Below are positions 30,757-40,912 of a stretch of 40,912 nucleotides of DNA, in pieces. Position 1 is the stretch's first letter; each line of letters begins with the position of its first letter. Below the pieces are notes generated by a model. That model was not told the DNA's origin and did no database searches. It saw only the letters and a list, made by a program, of their open reading frames with translations. Both the position numbers and the translations under genes were made by a program. Location of the stretch: positions 1 through 40,912 of the forward strand of contig JACDBB010000170.1 in NCBI GenBank assembly GCA_013695145.1, read 5' to 3'. The stretch comes from Euzebyales bacterium. Its GTDB lineage: Bacteria > Actinomycetota > Nitriliruptoria > Euzebyales > Egibacteraceae.

Positions 30757-32361
30757 ATGAGCGACCAGCCCGCCGCTGCCCCGACCACCGAGACGCCCGA
30801 GACACCTGAGGCCACCGACAAGCCCGCCACCCCCGAGGCCGACACGCCGGCGACCGACACGCCAGCGACCGACACGGATGCCGACCTGGAGCCAGCGACC
30901 CCAGGGCCGGCGAACGACCCGGCGGAGCGGGTCGCAGACCCCCCCGCCGACACGGCAGCCGCGCGGTCGCCTGATGCGGCGCCCACCGCGGCCGAGCCCA
31001 CCGCGGCCGAGCCCATCGCGGCCGAGCCCGCCGACCACGAGCGCCGCGCTCCCAAGAAGAAGAGGACCAAGAAGAAGGCGAAGGAGGACGGAGCGGGGGG
31101 AGCCGGCAGCAATCGCGTCACCCCCGACCAGGTCACCAGGCGCATCGGCGCCACGACGGCGAAGGCGCTGGCCTACCTGGACGCCCCCGATCCGCAGCTG
31201 TCGCGGCTGTCGCGCAAGGTCAGCGAGAACCTGCTGCCGGATCTGCCACCGGTCGTCGCCGGCGCGCTGCTGGGACCCGGAGCCATGACCCGTCACCTCG
31301 TGGCCTCGGCGGCCGCCGGGCGCTACCGGGACCTGTTCGCGCTCTGGGACGTCTTCCGCGCTCACCCGGCCGCGGCCAAGCCGGAGCTCAGCGAGCGCCA
31401 GCCGGCCCTCGCCAAGGGGCGGGCTGCGCTGCGGACGGCCACCCGCCTGGGCCTTACCGGCCGGCACGCGCAGCGCGTCGCCGAGGACATCGCCCAGGCC
31501 GAGGGCCTGATCTGGCAGTGGCTGCGCGAGGCGCTCATCGAGCACCGCCCGCTGCTGGGGCGACGGCCCGCGGTCGCGTCGGCGCTGCTCCAGCGCGAGC
31601 CCGACCTCGAACTCGACCTGCCAGCCCAGCCCGACGATGACTGGCTCGCCGAGGCGGCCGCGGCGCGCGTCGACAACGAGCTCGCCCCCGCCGTCGACGC
31701 GCTCTTGGCGGCCAACGCCCACCGGCTGCCCGCCACGGTCTCCACGCTGCGGCTGGCGACGCGCCACTACCCGGATCGGGTCGCCGCGCTGATCGACCGC
31801 GTGGACCTGGACAACCCCGACATCGGGGCGTTCCTGGCCTGGGCGCGTGACCACGGCGCCGCGGACCGGCTCCACGGTCGCATCCGGGAGCAGGTGGCCG
31901 GCGCGGCGGCGCGCGACCGCGTCGAGGGGCTGGCGCTGTGGTATCGCTGGGCGGAGCGCGGCGTCGCGCTGGAGCTGCCGTCCTCGCTGCACGTCGACGA
32001 CCTGGAGGGCTTCGACCTCTCCCGGCCCGAGACCGCGGCGCTGGCCGCCCGGCTGGTGGCTGCCGGCAAGGCGCTGGACCTGCAGGAGCAGCTCGACGCC
32101 GTCGCCGCGGCCAACACCCAGCGCGGCGAGAAGGCGTACGAGGCCATGGTCTGCGCCGACCTCGACGTGGCGCTGCCCGGGACGCTGGAGGGCAACCCCG
32201 CGGTCCGGGAGGGCACCCGCTGTCCCAACTGCCGCGCCTGGACCTGGGTCCGCCCCGGCCACGAGCAGCGCTGCCCGCGCCCCCCAGCGCCGGCCGTGGA
32301 GCCGGAGCTCGACGCGTTCGAGCTGGCTGCGGCCGAGGTGGCGTCCCCGGGCGGCAAGTGA
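30757..32361 (+). CDS. Unrecognised protein with disordered N-terminus and zinc ribbon
   Basis: A 534-residue protein that I do not recognise. Residues 1-110 are low-complexity Pro/Thr/Ala/Glu with short repeats (ATDTPATDTD, TAAEPTAAEP), then a basic patch KKKRTKKKAKE. The remaining 400 residues are alpha-helical and alanine-rich, with repeated A-L-L-x-x-R patterns. Near the C-terminus TRCPNCRAWTW and a later Cys could form a zinc ribbon. ATG 30757 follows CAGGAG. The stop overlaps the peptidase start by 4 bp (GTGA), so both are co-transcribed. Confidence 0.7.
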   Translation: MSDQPAAAPTTETPETPEATDKPATPEADTPATDTPATDTDADLEPATPGPANDPAERVADPPADTAAARSPDAAPTAAEPTAAEPIAAEPADHERRAPKKKRTKKKAKEDGAGGAGSNRVTPDQVTRRIGATTAKALAYLDAPDPQLSRLSRKVSENLLPDLPPVVAGALLGPGAMTRHLVASAAAGRYRDLFALWDVFRAHPAAAKPELSERQPALAKGRAALRTATRLGLTGRHAQRVAEDIAQAEGLIWQWLREALIEHRPLLGRRPAVASALLQREPDLELDLPAQPDDDWLAEAAAARVDNELAPAVDALLAANAHRLPATVSTLRLATRHYPDRVAALIDRVDLDNPDIGAFLAWARDHGAADRLHGRIREQVAGAAARDRVEGLALWYRWAERGVALELPSSLHVDDLEGFDLSRPETAALAARLVAAGKALDLQEQLDAVAAANTQRGEKAYEAMVCADLDVALPGTLEGNPAVREGTRCPNCRAWTWVRPGHEQRCPRPPAPAVEPELDAFELAAAEVASPGGK

Positions 32362-34544
32362 CCGCGCAACGACCCTTCCCCGCCGAGGGCGTCCGGGCGG
32401 CGTGGGAGGCGTTCCCTCGCCAGCACGCGCGGACCCAGCGCTTCACGCTCGGGACGCCGCGCGGGTTCACCGTCGCTCCGGACGGCTCGCGGATCGCCTT
32501 CATCCGCTCGTCCGCCGGTGACGACCCCGTCGGGCGCCTGTGGGTCCTCGACCTGCCGGCAGGCGCCGAACGGTGCGTCGCCGACCCCGCCGAGTTGGGC
32601 GCCGCGAGCGGCGACCTGCCGCCCGAGGAGCGCGCCCGCCGCGAGCGGGTCCGCGAGTCCGGCGGGGGGATCACCGCCTACGCCGCCGACGAGGCGGTCA
32701 GCAAGGCCGTCTTCACGCTGGGCGGCCGCCTGTTCCTGGCCGACCTCGACGCTGATCCCGAAGCTGGCGCGACCCGCGCGGTGACGGTCGACGGCGCGGT
32801 GGTCGATCCGCGCCTGGACCCCGCCGGCGAGCGCATCGCCTTCGTGCGGGCCGGTGCGCTCTGGGTCGTGGATGTGGATCCCGTCGCGGACGAGCCACGT
32901 CGGCTGGTCGGCGAGGACGACCCGGACATCACCTGGGGCCTGCCTGAGTTCGTCGCGGCCGAGGAGATGGACCGGCAGCGCGGGTTCTGGTGGGCACCCG
33001 ACGGCCGGACGCTCGCGGTCGCCCGGGTGGACGTCAGCACCGTGACCACCTGGTACGTCACCGATCCCGCCGATCCCGCCGGCGTGCCCACCGCCCTGCG
33101 CTACCCGGCGGCAGGCGCGCCCAACGCGGACGTCACGCTCGCGCTGGTCGACCTCGACGGCCGGCGGCTGCACATCGGCTGGGACCGCGCGACCTACCCG
33201 TACCTCGCGGACGTCTGGTGGTCCACCCGACGCCCCCTGCTCGCCGCCCAGACCCGAGACCAGCGCAGGCTCGCGTTCGTCACGGTCGACCCGACCACGG
33301 GTGCGTGCGAGCCGCTCCGTGAGCTCGCCGACGACCGGTGGGTCGACCTCGTACCCGGCGTACCGCGCGTCCTGGACGACGGGCGCCTGCTGCACGCGCT
33401 GGACGACCCCGAGGCCGACGCGCGCCGGCTGGCCGTGAACGGCGTGGCGGTGAGCCCTCAGGACCTGCAGATCCGCGGCGTCGCCGGCATCGCGGACGGC
33501 GCGGCCATCGTCACGGCGTCAGCCGACGATCCCACCGCGGTGGCGGTGTGGCGCATCCCGCTCGACGGCGCCGACGCGGAGCCGCTGACCCCCGCGGCCG
33601 GGGTCCACCAGGCGGCGGCCGGCGGCGACGTCGTCGTCGTCATCACCGGACGCACGCTGGACCGGCCGGACGCGCTCACCGAGGTGCACCACGCCGGCGG
33701 GACCCTCACGATCGCAACGAACGCGCGGGCCCCGGCGCTGGCCCCGCGCGTCCAGCAGGCCGCGCTGGGCGCGCGCGGGCTGCGCAGCGCGCTGCTGCTC
33801 CCCAACGGCTGGACCGTCGACGACGGCCCCCTCCCCGTGCTGTGCGACCCCTACGGCGGTCCGCACGCCCAACGGGTCATGCAGGCCCGCGCGGCCTTCG
33901 GTGTGTCGCAGTGGTTCGCCGACGCGGGCTACGCCGTGCTGGTCACCGACGGTCGCGGCAGCCCCGGACGCGGTCCCGCGTGGGAGCGCACGATCGCCGG
34001 CGACCTCGCGACAGCGCCGCTCGCCGATCAGGTCGACGCGCTCCACGCGGCCGCCGAGGCCTTCCCCGGCACGCTCGACCTCGACCGTGTGGCCATCCGG
34101 GGCTGGTCGTTCGGCGGCTACCTCGCCGCGCTCGCGGTGCTGCGCAGGCCGGACGTCTTCCACGCCGCCGTCGCTGGCGCGCCGGTCACGGAGTGGCGCC
34201 TGTACGACACCCACTACACCGAGCGCTACCTCGGCCTGCCCGAGGCCGACGCCGACGCCTACGATCGCAGCGGTCTGCTGCGGGACGCGCCGGGACTGAC
34301 CCGGCCGCTGCTGCTGATCCACGGCCTGGCCGACGACAACGTCGTGGCTGCCCACACGTTGCGGCTGTCCCGCGCGCTGCTGGAGGCCGGCCGGCCACAC
34401 CGCGTGCTGCCCCTGGTCGGTGTCACGCACATGACGCCGCAGGAAGCGGTGGCCGAGGCGCTGCTGCGCCTGCAGCTCGACTTTCTCGACGACGCCCTCG
34501 ACGTGGCGCCGCAATCCGCACAGACGTCGCTTGTGTCCCCTTGA
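32358..34544 (+). CDS. S9 family peptidase (dipeptidyl peptidase IV-like)
   Basis: A 728-residue serine peptidase with a beta-propeller N-terminal part (PDGSRIAFIR, PDGRTLAVARVDVSTVTTW) and a C-terminal alpha/beta hydrolase domain. Nucleophile in IRGWSFGGYLAAL, the acidic residue in LIHGLADDNV and the histidine in GVTHMTPQ form the catalytic triad. AEEMDRQRGFWW matches the glutamate pair region that binds the substrate amino terminus in DPP IV. No signal peptide, so a cytoplasmic role in degrading proline-containing peptides is likely. GTG 32358 overlaps the previous stop. Confidence 0.92.
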   Translation: MTAQRPFPAEGVRAAWEAFPRQHARTQRFTLGTPRGFTVAPDGSRIAFIRSSAGDDPVGRLWVLDLPAGAERCVADPAELGAASGDLPPEERARRERVRESGGGITAYAADEAVSKAVFTLGGRLFLADLDADPEAGATRAVTVDGAVVDPRLDPAGERIAFVRAGALWVVDVDPVADEPRRLVGEDDPDITWGLPEFVAAEEMDRQRGFWWAPDGRTLAVARVDVSTVTTWYVTDPADPAGVPTALRYPAAGAPNADVTLALVDLDGRRLHIGWDRATYPYLADVWWSTRRPLLAAQTRDQRRLAFVTVDPTTGACEPLRELADDRWVDLVPGVPRVLDDGRLLHALDDPEADARRLAVNGVAVSPQDLQIRGVAGIADGAAIVTASADDPTAVAVWRIPLDGADAEPLTPAAGVHQAAAGGDVVVVITGRTLDRPDALTEVHHAGGTLTIATNARAPALAPRVQQAALGARGLRSALLLPNGWTVDDGPLPVLCDPYGGPHAQRVMQARAAFGVSQWFADAGYAVLVTDGRGSPGRGPAWERTIAGDLATAPLADQVDALHAAAEAFPGTLDLDRVAIRGWSFGGYLAALAVLRRPDVFHAAVAGAPVTEWRLYDTHYTERYLGLPEADADAYDRSGLLRDAPGLTRPLLLIHGLADDNVVAAHTLRLSRALLEAGRPHRVLPLVGVTHMTPQEAVAEALLRLQLDFLDDALDVAPQSAQTSLVSP

Positions 34545-34565
34545 GCGATCCTGGCCGCGACCTCT

Positions 34566-34579
34566 ACGATCGCGATCGT
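34566..34579. promoter_or_regulatory. 14-bp palindrome upstream of the Liv-type operon
   Basis: ACGATCGCGATCGT is a perfect 14-bp palindrome placed 36 bp before the start of the binding-protein gene and just after the peptidase stop. In this 71-bp gap it is the only symmetric element. It may be an operator for the transporter/lactate operon, though in GC-rich DNA CGATCG-type palindromes also arise by chance. Confidence 0.3.
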
Positions 34580-34615
34580 GGCGATGACCGCCATCCTCAT
34601 CCTCAGGAGCCTCAC

Positions 34616-35905
34616 ATGGTCCGGCTGGTTGCACTGCTCGCGTCGCTCATGCTGCTGGTCGCCGCCTGCGGTGGCGACCAGCCCGACGACGCCACCGCGC
34701 CCGCGGACGAGGCGACCGAGGACGCCGCCGCGCCCGCGGACGAGGCGACCGAGGACGCCGGCGCCGCCACGGATGACGACAGCGGCGCCACCGAGGACGC
34801 CGCCGAACCCACCGACGGCGCGACCGAGGACGTCGCCGCGGGCGACGAGGGTGGCGACTGCACCCTCGACGAGCCCGTTCCGGTCGGCGTGGTCTTCAGC
34901 CAGACGGCCGGCGCGGCCGTGTACGGCGTCAGCCAGACGGCAGCGGTCGAGCTGGCGGCCGAGGAGCTCAACGCGGAGGGCGGCGTCACCTACGACCTGA
35001 TCATCGAGGACGACGCCACCGACCCCGCGCAGGGCATCACCGCCTACGAGCGCCTGATCGAGCAGGAGCAGGTCTCGATCCTGATCGGGCCCACGCTGTC
35101 CAACGTGTTCTTCTCCGCGGGTCCGGTGGCCCAGGAGTTCGGCGTCCCGGCGCTCGGCGTATCGACCACCGCCGACGGCATCACCGAGATCGGCGACTAC
35201 ATCTTCCGCGACTCCCTGACCGAGGCGCAGGTCATCCCCAACACGGTCGCCGAGGCGACCGAGAGCCTCGGACTGGAACGTGTCGCGCTGCTGTACAGCG
35301 ACAACGACGCGTTCACCGTCTCCGGCTTCGAGATCTTCGAGCAGGCCGTCGAGGAGCAGGGCCTGGAGGTGACGAGCACCGAGACGTTCGCGACGGGCGA
35401 CACCGACTTCTCCGCCCAGCTCACGGCGGTGGCCAACAACGAGCCCGACGCGCTGTTCGTGTCCGCTCTGGCCGAGGAGGCGGCGCTGCTCCTGACGCAG
35501 GCCCGCGACCTGGGCCTCGACGTGCCGGTGGTCGGGGGCAATGGCTTCAACTCCCCGGCGATCATCGACCAGGCCGGCGAGGCCGCCGAGGGCGTCATCG
35601 TCGGGGCCGCGTGGAACGCCGCCGCGGACGACGAGGCGAACGAGGCCTTCAAGTCCGCCTACGAGGAGGCGACCGGCCGCGCCCCCGACCAGTTCGCCGC
35701 GCAGGCCTACACCGGGATGAAGCTCATCGCGCGGGCCGTGGAGTCGGCCTGCAGCGCCGATCGCGACGCCATCCGGGACGCCATGGAGGGCCTGCAGGGG
35801 GTGGACACCATCCTCGGCGAGTTCTCGTTCACCGACGGCCGCGACGCCGACCACACCGGGGTCACGCAGGTCGTCGAGGACGGCAGCTTCGCCCTGCTCG
35901 ACTAG
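34616..35905 (+). CDS. Branched-chain amino acid-type ABC binding lipoprotein
   Basis: A 429-residue periplasmic-type binding protein (LivJ/Peripla_BP_6). Lipoprotein signal with lipobox LVAACGG, then an acidic Ala/Asp/Glu linker of about 55 residues that includes a 33-bp tandem DNA repeat (APADEATEDA twice). Core blocks: PVPVGVVFSQTAGAAVYG, a SILIGPTLSNVFFSAG loop and VPVVGGNGFNSP. ATG 34616 follows CAGGAG. First gene of an importer operon. The LivJ family takes amino acids, amides, urea or aromatic acids, so the ligand is open; the following lactate genes may hint at organic acids. Confidence 0.92.
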   Translation: MVRLVALLASLMLLVAACGGDQPDDATAPADEATEDAAAPADEATEDAGAATDDDSGATEDAAEPTDGATEDVAAGDEGGDCTLDEPVPVGVVFSQTAGAAVYGVSQTAAVELAAEELNAEGGVTYDLIIEDDATDPAQGITAYERLIEQEQVSILIGPTLSNVFFSAGPVAQEFGVPALGVSTTADGITEIGDYIFRDSLTEAQVIPNTVAEATESLGLERVALLYSDNDAFTVSGFEIFEQAVEEQGLEVTSTETFATGDTDFSAQLTAVANNEPDALFVSALAEEAALLLTQARDLGLDVPVVGGNGFNSPAIIDQAGEAAEGVIVGAAWNAAADDEANEAFKSAYEEATGRAPDQFAAQAYTGMKLIARAVESACSADRDAIRDAMEGLQGVDTILGEFSFTDGRDADHTGVTQVVEDGSFALLD

Positions 35906-35929
35906 ACCGGCGCGCGAACCGGACCCTCC

Positions 35930-36805
35930 ATGCAGCAGGTCGTCAACGGCGTCTTCCTGGGCTCGATCTACGCCCTGTTCGCAATGGGCTACACGCTGGT
36001 GTTCGGGGTGCTGCACCAGCTGAACCTCGCGCACCAGGCTGTGTTCATGCTCGGTGCGTTCGCCGGGTGGTTCATCGGCGTCACGCTCGGCATGCCGCTG
36101 TGGGCTGCCGTAATCGGAGCGATCGCCGCCGGCGCCCTGCTGGGCCTGGGCATCGAGCGGGTCGCGTTCGCGCCGCTGCGCAACCGCCCCGACAGCCATT
36201 TCGCGGGCCTGATCTCCTCGATCGCGCTCAGCATCATCCTCGTGGCGGTCGGCCTCGGCGTGTTCGGTCCGGACACGGTGCGCTTCCCGCCGGACGCGTT
36301 TCCAGGCGGGCGGCTGGTCGTGGCGGGCGCGTCGATCTCGGTGCTGCAGCTCGCGATCCTGATCGTCGCCGTCGGCCTCATGCTGGGCCTGGACTGGATG
36401 GTGCGGTCGACCCGGCTGGGCAGGGCGATGCGGGCCATCGCGGAGAACGACCGCGCGGCCCGTCTGCTTGGCGTCGACGTCGAGCGGGTCACGATGGCGA
36501 CCTACATGCTGTCCTCGGCGCTCGGCGCGGCGGCCGGTGTGCTGTTCGCGCTGGCCTTCAACTCGATCCGCGTGGAGATGGGGCTCGGCATCGAGCTGAA
36601 GGGCCTCGCGGTGATCATCGTGGGCGGGCTGGGCAGCGTCCCGGGCGCCATGATCGGCGGCATCCTGCTGGGCCTGGTCGAGGTCGGCACGGTCGCGTTC
36701 ATCGGGTCGAGCTGGCGCGACGCGATCGCCTTCACCCTGCTGTTCGCGGTCCTGCTGCTCCGCCCGCAGGGCCTGCTCGGCCGCGTGCGCGTACGGGAGG
36801 TGTAG
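35930..36805 (+). CDS. livH: Branched-chain amino acid-type ABC permease (LivH)
   Basis: A 291-residue permease starting QQVVNGVFLGSIYALFAMGY, the standard LivH opening. Eight hydrophobic segments follow, with the block MRAIAENDRAARLLGVDVER and GGLGSVPGAMIGGILLGLVE near the C-terminus. Begins 24 bp after the binding-protein stop and is followed by the fused permease/ATPase gene after 4 bp. Substrate as for the binding protein. Confidence 0.93.
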   Translation: MQQVVNGVFLGSIYALFAMGYTLVFGVLHQLNLAHQAVFMLGAFAGWFIGVTLGMPLWAAVIGAIAAGALLGLGIERVAFAPLRNRPDSHFAGLISSIALSIILVAVGLGVFGPDTVRFPPDAFPGGRLVVAGASISVLQLAILIVAVGLMLGLDWMVRSTRLGRAMRAIAENDRAARLLGVDVERVTMATYMLSSALGAAAGVLFALAFNSIRVEMGLGIELKGLAVIIVGGLGSVPGAMIGGILLGLVEVGTVAFIGSSWRDAIAFTLLFAVLLLRPQGLLGRVRVREV

Positions 36806-36809
36806 AGAC

Positions 36810-38557
<1,748 letters not shown>

Positions 38558-38561
<4 letters not shown>

Positions 38562-39295
38562 GCGGCGGCGGCACCGCGGGGCGCGCGGCCAGCCTGGTCG
38601 TGTCCGACCTCCACGTCGCCTACGGCGGGGTCGAGGCGGTCCGCGGGGTGTCGCTCGAGGTGCCCGCCGGGTCGCTGGTCACCCTCATCGGCGCCAACGG
38701 CGCCGGCAAGTCCACCACGCTGGCCGCCCTGTCGGGGCTGGTACGCGCCAGGGGGCAGATCCTGCTCGACGGGACCGAGATCAGCCGCTGGCGCTCGTCC
38801 CGCCGCGTCGCGGAGGGCCTGGTGCAGGTCCCGGAGGGCCGCGAGGTCCTGGCGACCCTCACAGTTGAGGATAACCTGCGCCTCGGCGCCTGGCACCAGC
38901 GCGACCACCTCGCCGCGGGCCTCGACGGGGTGTTCGCGCGCTTCCCGATCCTCGCCGAGCGCCGCGAGCTGTCCGCCGGCAGCCTGTCCGGCGGCGAGCA
39001 GCAGATGCTGGCGATCGCCAGGGCGCTGCTCGCCCGGCCCAGGGTGCTGCTGATGGACGAGCCCTCGATGGGTCTCGCGCCGCAGATCGTCGACCAGGTG
39101 TTCGCCGTGATCGACGCGATCCGCCACGAGGGCACCACGGTGCTGCTGGTCGAGCAGAACGCCCACCGCGCGCTGTCCGCCGCCGACACCGCCTACGTGA
39201 TGGAGACCGGCGAGATCGTGATGGAGGGGCCAGCCGGCGAGCTGCTGGCCAACCCGAGGGTCGTGGAGGCCTACCTCGGGGAGCTGTCGGCGTGA
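38558..39295 (+). CDS. livF: ABC ATPase (LivF)
   Basis: A 245-residue ATPase with Walker A GANGAGKSTTL, LVQVPEGREVLATLTVEDNL (Q-loop region typical of LivF), signature LSGGEQQMLAIARALL and Walker B LLMDEPSMGLAP. The second ATPase of the Liv-type importer, pairing with the LivG half of the fusion. ATGA-type overlaps join it to the fusion gene and to lutA. Confidence 0.94.
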
Positions 39296-40089
39296 GCGAC
39301 CCCCTGACCGAGCCCACCGTGCGCGCCGTGCGGGCCGCGAGCACCCCGGAGCGGCCTGCCCGCGTCGCGCTGTTCCCCACCTGCGTCGCGGACCTGGCCA
39401 CGCCCGGACCGGCCGCCGCCGCGGTCGAGCTGCTGGAGGCCTGCGGCTTCGAGGTCGTCGTCCCGCGGGCCGCCACCTGCTGCGGCCAGCCGCCGCTCAC
39501 CTCAGGGTTCCCCGGCGAGGCGCGGCGCCTGGCGACGCACTGGCTGGACACCTTCGGCGACGCCGAGGCCGTGGTCGTCCCCTCCGGTTCGTGCACGGCG
39601 ATGGTCCACCACCACTACCCGCGCCTGCTCGCGGGCGCCGACCTGCGACGCGCGCGGGACCTGGCCGCCCGCACCTACGAGCTGAGCCAGTTCCTGGTCG
39701 CGTTCGGCGCCGACCTGCCGCTGCGCCTGGAGGCCACCGTGACCTACCATGACTCGTGCCACATGCAGCGCGCCCTCGGCGAGGCTGCGGCGCCACGCGA
39801 GCTGCTCGGCAGGGTCGAGGGGCTGGAGCTGGTCGAGATGGCTGACATCGACCTGTGCTGCGGCTTCGGCGGGACGTTCGCCACATCGTTCCCCGAGGTC
39901 TCGGTGGCCATGGCCGACGCCCGGCTCGCGCAGGCCGTCGAGACCGGAACCCACCTGTTGGTCTCCAGCGACGCCGGCTGCCTATTGCATCTCCAGGGAC
40001 GCGCGACCGCCGCTGGGGTGCCGGTGCGGACCCGCCACCTGGCCCTGGTGCTGCGCGACGCCCTCACGTCCCCGGGAGGCTCCCCGTGA
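39292..40089 (+). CDS. lutA: Lactate utilization protein A (Fe-S oxidoreductase)
   Basis: A 265-residue CCG-domain protein. Both cysteine-rich motifs are present: AATCCGQPPLTSGFPGEARR and IDLCCGFGGTFATSFPEVS, each with the paired cysteines that bind a [4Fe-4S] or noncubane cluster as in heterodisulfide reductase-type proteins. LutABC together oxidise L-lactate to pyruvate at the membrane. GTG 39292 overlaps livF and the stop overlaps lutB, so it is in one transcript with the importer, which hints that the transporter feeds this pathway or is co-regulated with it. Confidence 0.9.
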   Translation: MSDPLTEPTVRAVRAASTPERPARVALFPTCVADLATPGPAAAAVELLEACGFEVVVPRAATCCGQPPLTSGFPGEARRLATHWLDTFGDAEAVVVPSGSCTAMVHHHYPRLLAGADLRRARDLAARTYELSQFLVAFGADLPLRLEATVTYHDSCHMQRALGEAAAPRELLGRVEGLELVEMADIDLCCGFGGTFATSFPEVSVAMADARLAQAVETGTHLLVSSDAGCLLHLQGRATAAGVPVRTRHLALVLRDALTSPGGSP

Positions 40090-40912
40090 CCACGCCCCCT
40101 GATCCGACCCCCACGTCGGACACGCGCGCTCCGCGCGCGAAGTCCTCAACCGAGACGTCGGACACGCGCGCTCCGCGCGCCAAGTCCTCAACCGCTCTGG
40201 CGGGGCGGGAGGCCGTGCGCCCGACGCGGCCGGCGTGGGGCGCGGCGACGTTCCCCGCGCACGCGACCCCCCTGCCGATCGTCACCGCCGCGTCACTGAC
40301 CCGCCCGGGGACCGCCTCGGCGACGGCGCGCATGACGGCGCTGGACCGGACTTGGAACGGGCCGGGCTGGTCACCCGAGACGGCGGCACTGCGCGAGCGC
40401 GGCGCGGCGATCCGCCGCGAGACGCTGGCCGACCTGGAGGGCCACTTGGGCCGCCTGACCGCAGCCGTGGAGGGGCACGGCGGCGTGGTGCACCGCGCCG
40501 CCACCGGCGCCGACGCTTGCGCCGTCATCGGCGACATCGTCGCACGCGCTGGCGCGCGGCTTGTGGTGAAGTCGAAGTCGATGGCGACCGAGGAGATCCA
40601 TCTCAACCACCACCTCGAAGGCCAGGGCGTGGAGGTCGTCGAGACGGACCTCGGCGAGTACATCGTCCAGCTCGGCGACGAGCGCCCGAGCCACATCATC
40701 GCGCCCGCGCTCCACCTGTCGCAGCAGGACATCCGGCAGCGCTTCAGCGAGGCCGGCGGCCAGGAGCTGCCCGACGAGCTGGCGGCGATCGCGGGGTTCG
40801 CGCGCGAGCGCCTCCGCGAGGACTTCCGCCGCGCGGACGTCGGCATCAGCGGGGTGAACTTCGCGGCCGCCGACACGGGGACGCTGACCCTGATGACCAA
40901 CGAGGGCAACGG
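40086..40912 (+). CDS. lutB: Lactate utilization protein B, partial at right edge
   Basis: The first 275 codons of an iron-sulfur lactate oxidation protein; the gene runs off the window before the two ferredoxin-type clusters. Diagnostic blocks: LVVKSKSMATEEIHLNHHLE, VETDLGEYIVQL and ERPSHIIAPALHLSQQDI, all LutB-like. GTG 40086 overlaps the lutA stop, and GGGAGG lies 7 nt upstream. The first 40 residues carry a duplicated TSDTRAPRAKSST segment that is unusual for the family (see the repeat entry). A start further downstream that excludes it cannot be ruled out. Confidence 0.88.
   Translation, partial: MTTPPDPTPTSDTRAPRAKSSTETSDTRAPRAKSSTALAGREAVRPTRPAWGAATFPAHATPLPIVTAASLTRPGTASATARMTALDRTWNGPGWSPETAALRERGAAIRRETLADLEGHLGRLTAAVEGHGGVVHRAATGADACAVIGDIVARAGARLVVKSKSMATEEIHLNHHLEGQGVEVVETDLGEYIVQLGDERPSHIIAPALHLSQQDIRQRFSEAGGQELPDELAAIAGFARERLREDFRRADVGISGVNFAAADTGTLTLMTNEGN
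40113..40193 (+). repeat. 42-bp tandem repeat inside the lutB 5' end
   Basis: Two 39-bp copies (40113-40151 and 40155-40193) differ by one base and are separated by one codon. Each contains a near-perfect hairpin, GCGCGC-TCC-GCGCGC. In frame, it adds two copies of a TSDTRAPRAKSST peptide to LutB. The hairpin character suggests an intergenic-type repeat captured by the coding region. Confidence 0.8.

Overview
The window is very GC-rich and densely packed, with GTG/TTG starts, many 4-bp stop/start overlaps and gene families typical of Actinomycetota. I infer an actinobacterium, perhaps a deep-branching high-GC lineage, but no rRNA or marker gene is present to prove it.

Layout. (1) 1-3111: the edge of a probable betaine-type ABC permease, a betaine-homocysteine methyltransferase-like enzyme with a structured leader, and an MFS exporter. 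(2) 3184-6884: an IclR regulator divergent from an acyl-CoA dehydrogenase and an acyl-CoA ligase, a small acyl-catabolic locus. (3) 6956-20792: a [NiFe]-hydrogenase island. It has structural genes (16243-17640 small, 14337-16238 large), an apparently complete maturation protease, a degenerate protease-like protein, a NifU-C protein, a TPR protein, a biotin-ligase-fold protein, two sets of tiny single-span membrane proteins, two winged-helix regulators, an FmdE-like protein and four CooC-type P-loop ATPases. (4) 20830-26274: an Opp/Dpp/Nik-type ABC transporter that could supply nickel. (5) 26336-34544: an EamA permease, a second acyl-CoA synthetase, a cysteine-rich protein, a LysM protein, an unrecognised protein and an S9 peptidase. 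(6) 34616-40912: a branched-chain amino acid-type ABC importer (SBP, LivH, fused LivM-LivG, LivF) running straight into lutA and a partial lutB.

The most striking observation is in the CooC-type ATPase at 7741-8475. Its reading frame is interrupted by exactly two TGA codons (8050 and 8056). They fall on the two cysteines of the CxC metal-binding motif that both nearby paralogues keep (8948-9706 and 19315-20127). The frame is otherwise intact, and a stem-loop lies 20-23 nt downstream, where a bacterial SECIS should be. The simplest reading is a selenoprotein whose metal site is Sec-Pro-Sec, a candidate selenium-based nickel or metal chaperone for hydrogenase maturation.

A second theme is repeats. 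A palindrome of the form CGACACNGTGTCG occurs seven times, always between genes, and is part of longer hairpin units, including a 99-bp tandem duplication at 27378-27564. Two copies of a REP-like element bounded by 13-bp direct repeats lie at 8483-8951.

The genes plausibly work together as follows. The ABC system imports nickel or a nickel chelate. The CooC-type ATPases and the NifU-like protein assist metal or cluster delivery. The protease trims the large subunit after the DPCxxCxxH motif. The small membrane proteins may tether the signal-peptide-less hydrogenase to the membrane. This functional scheme is inference from context.
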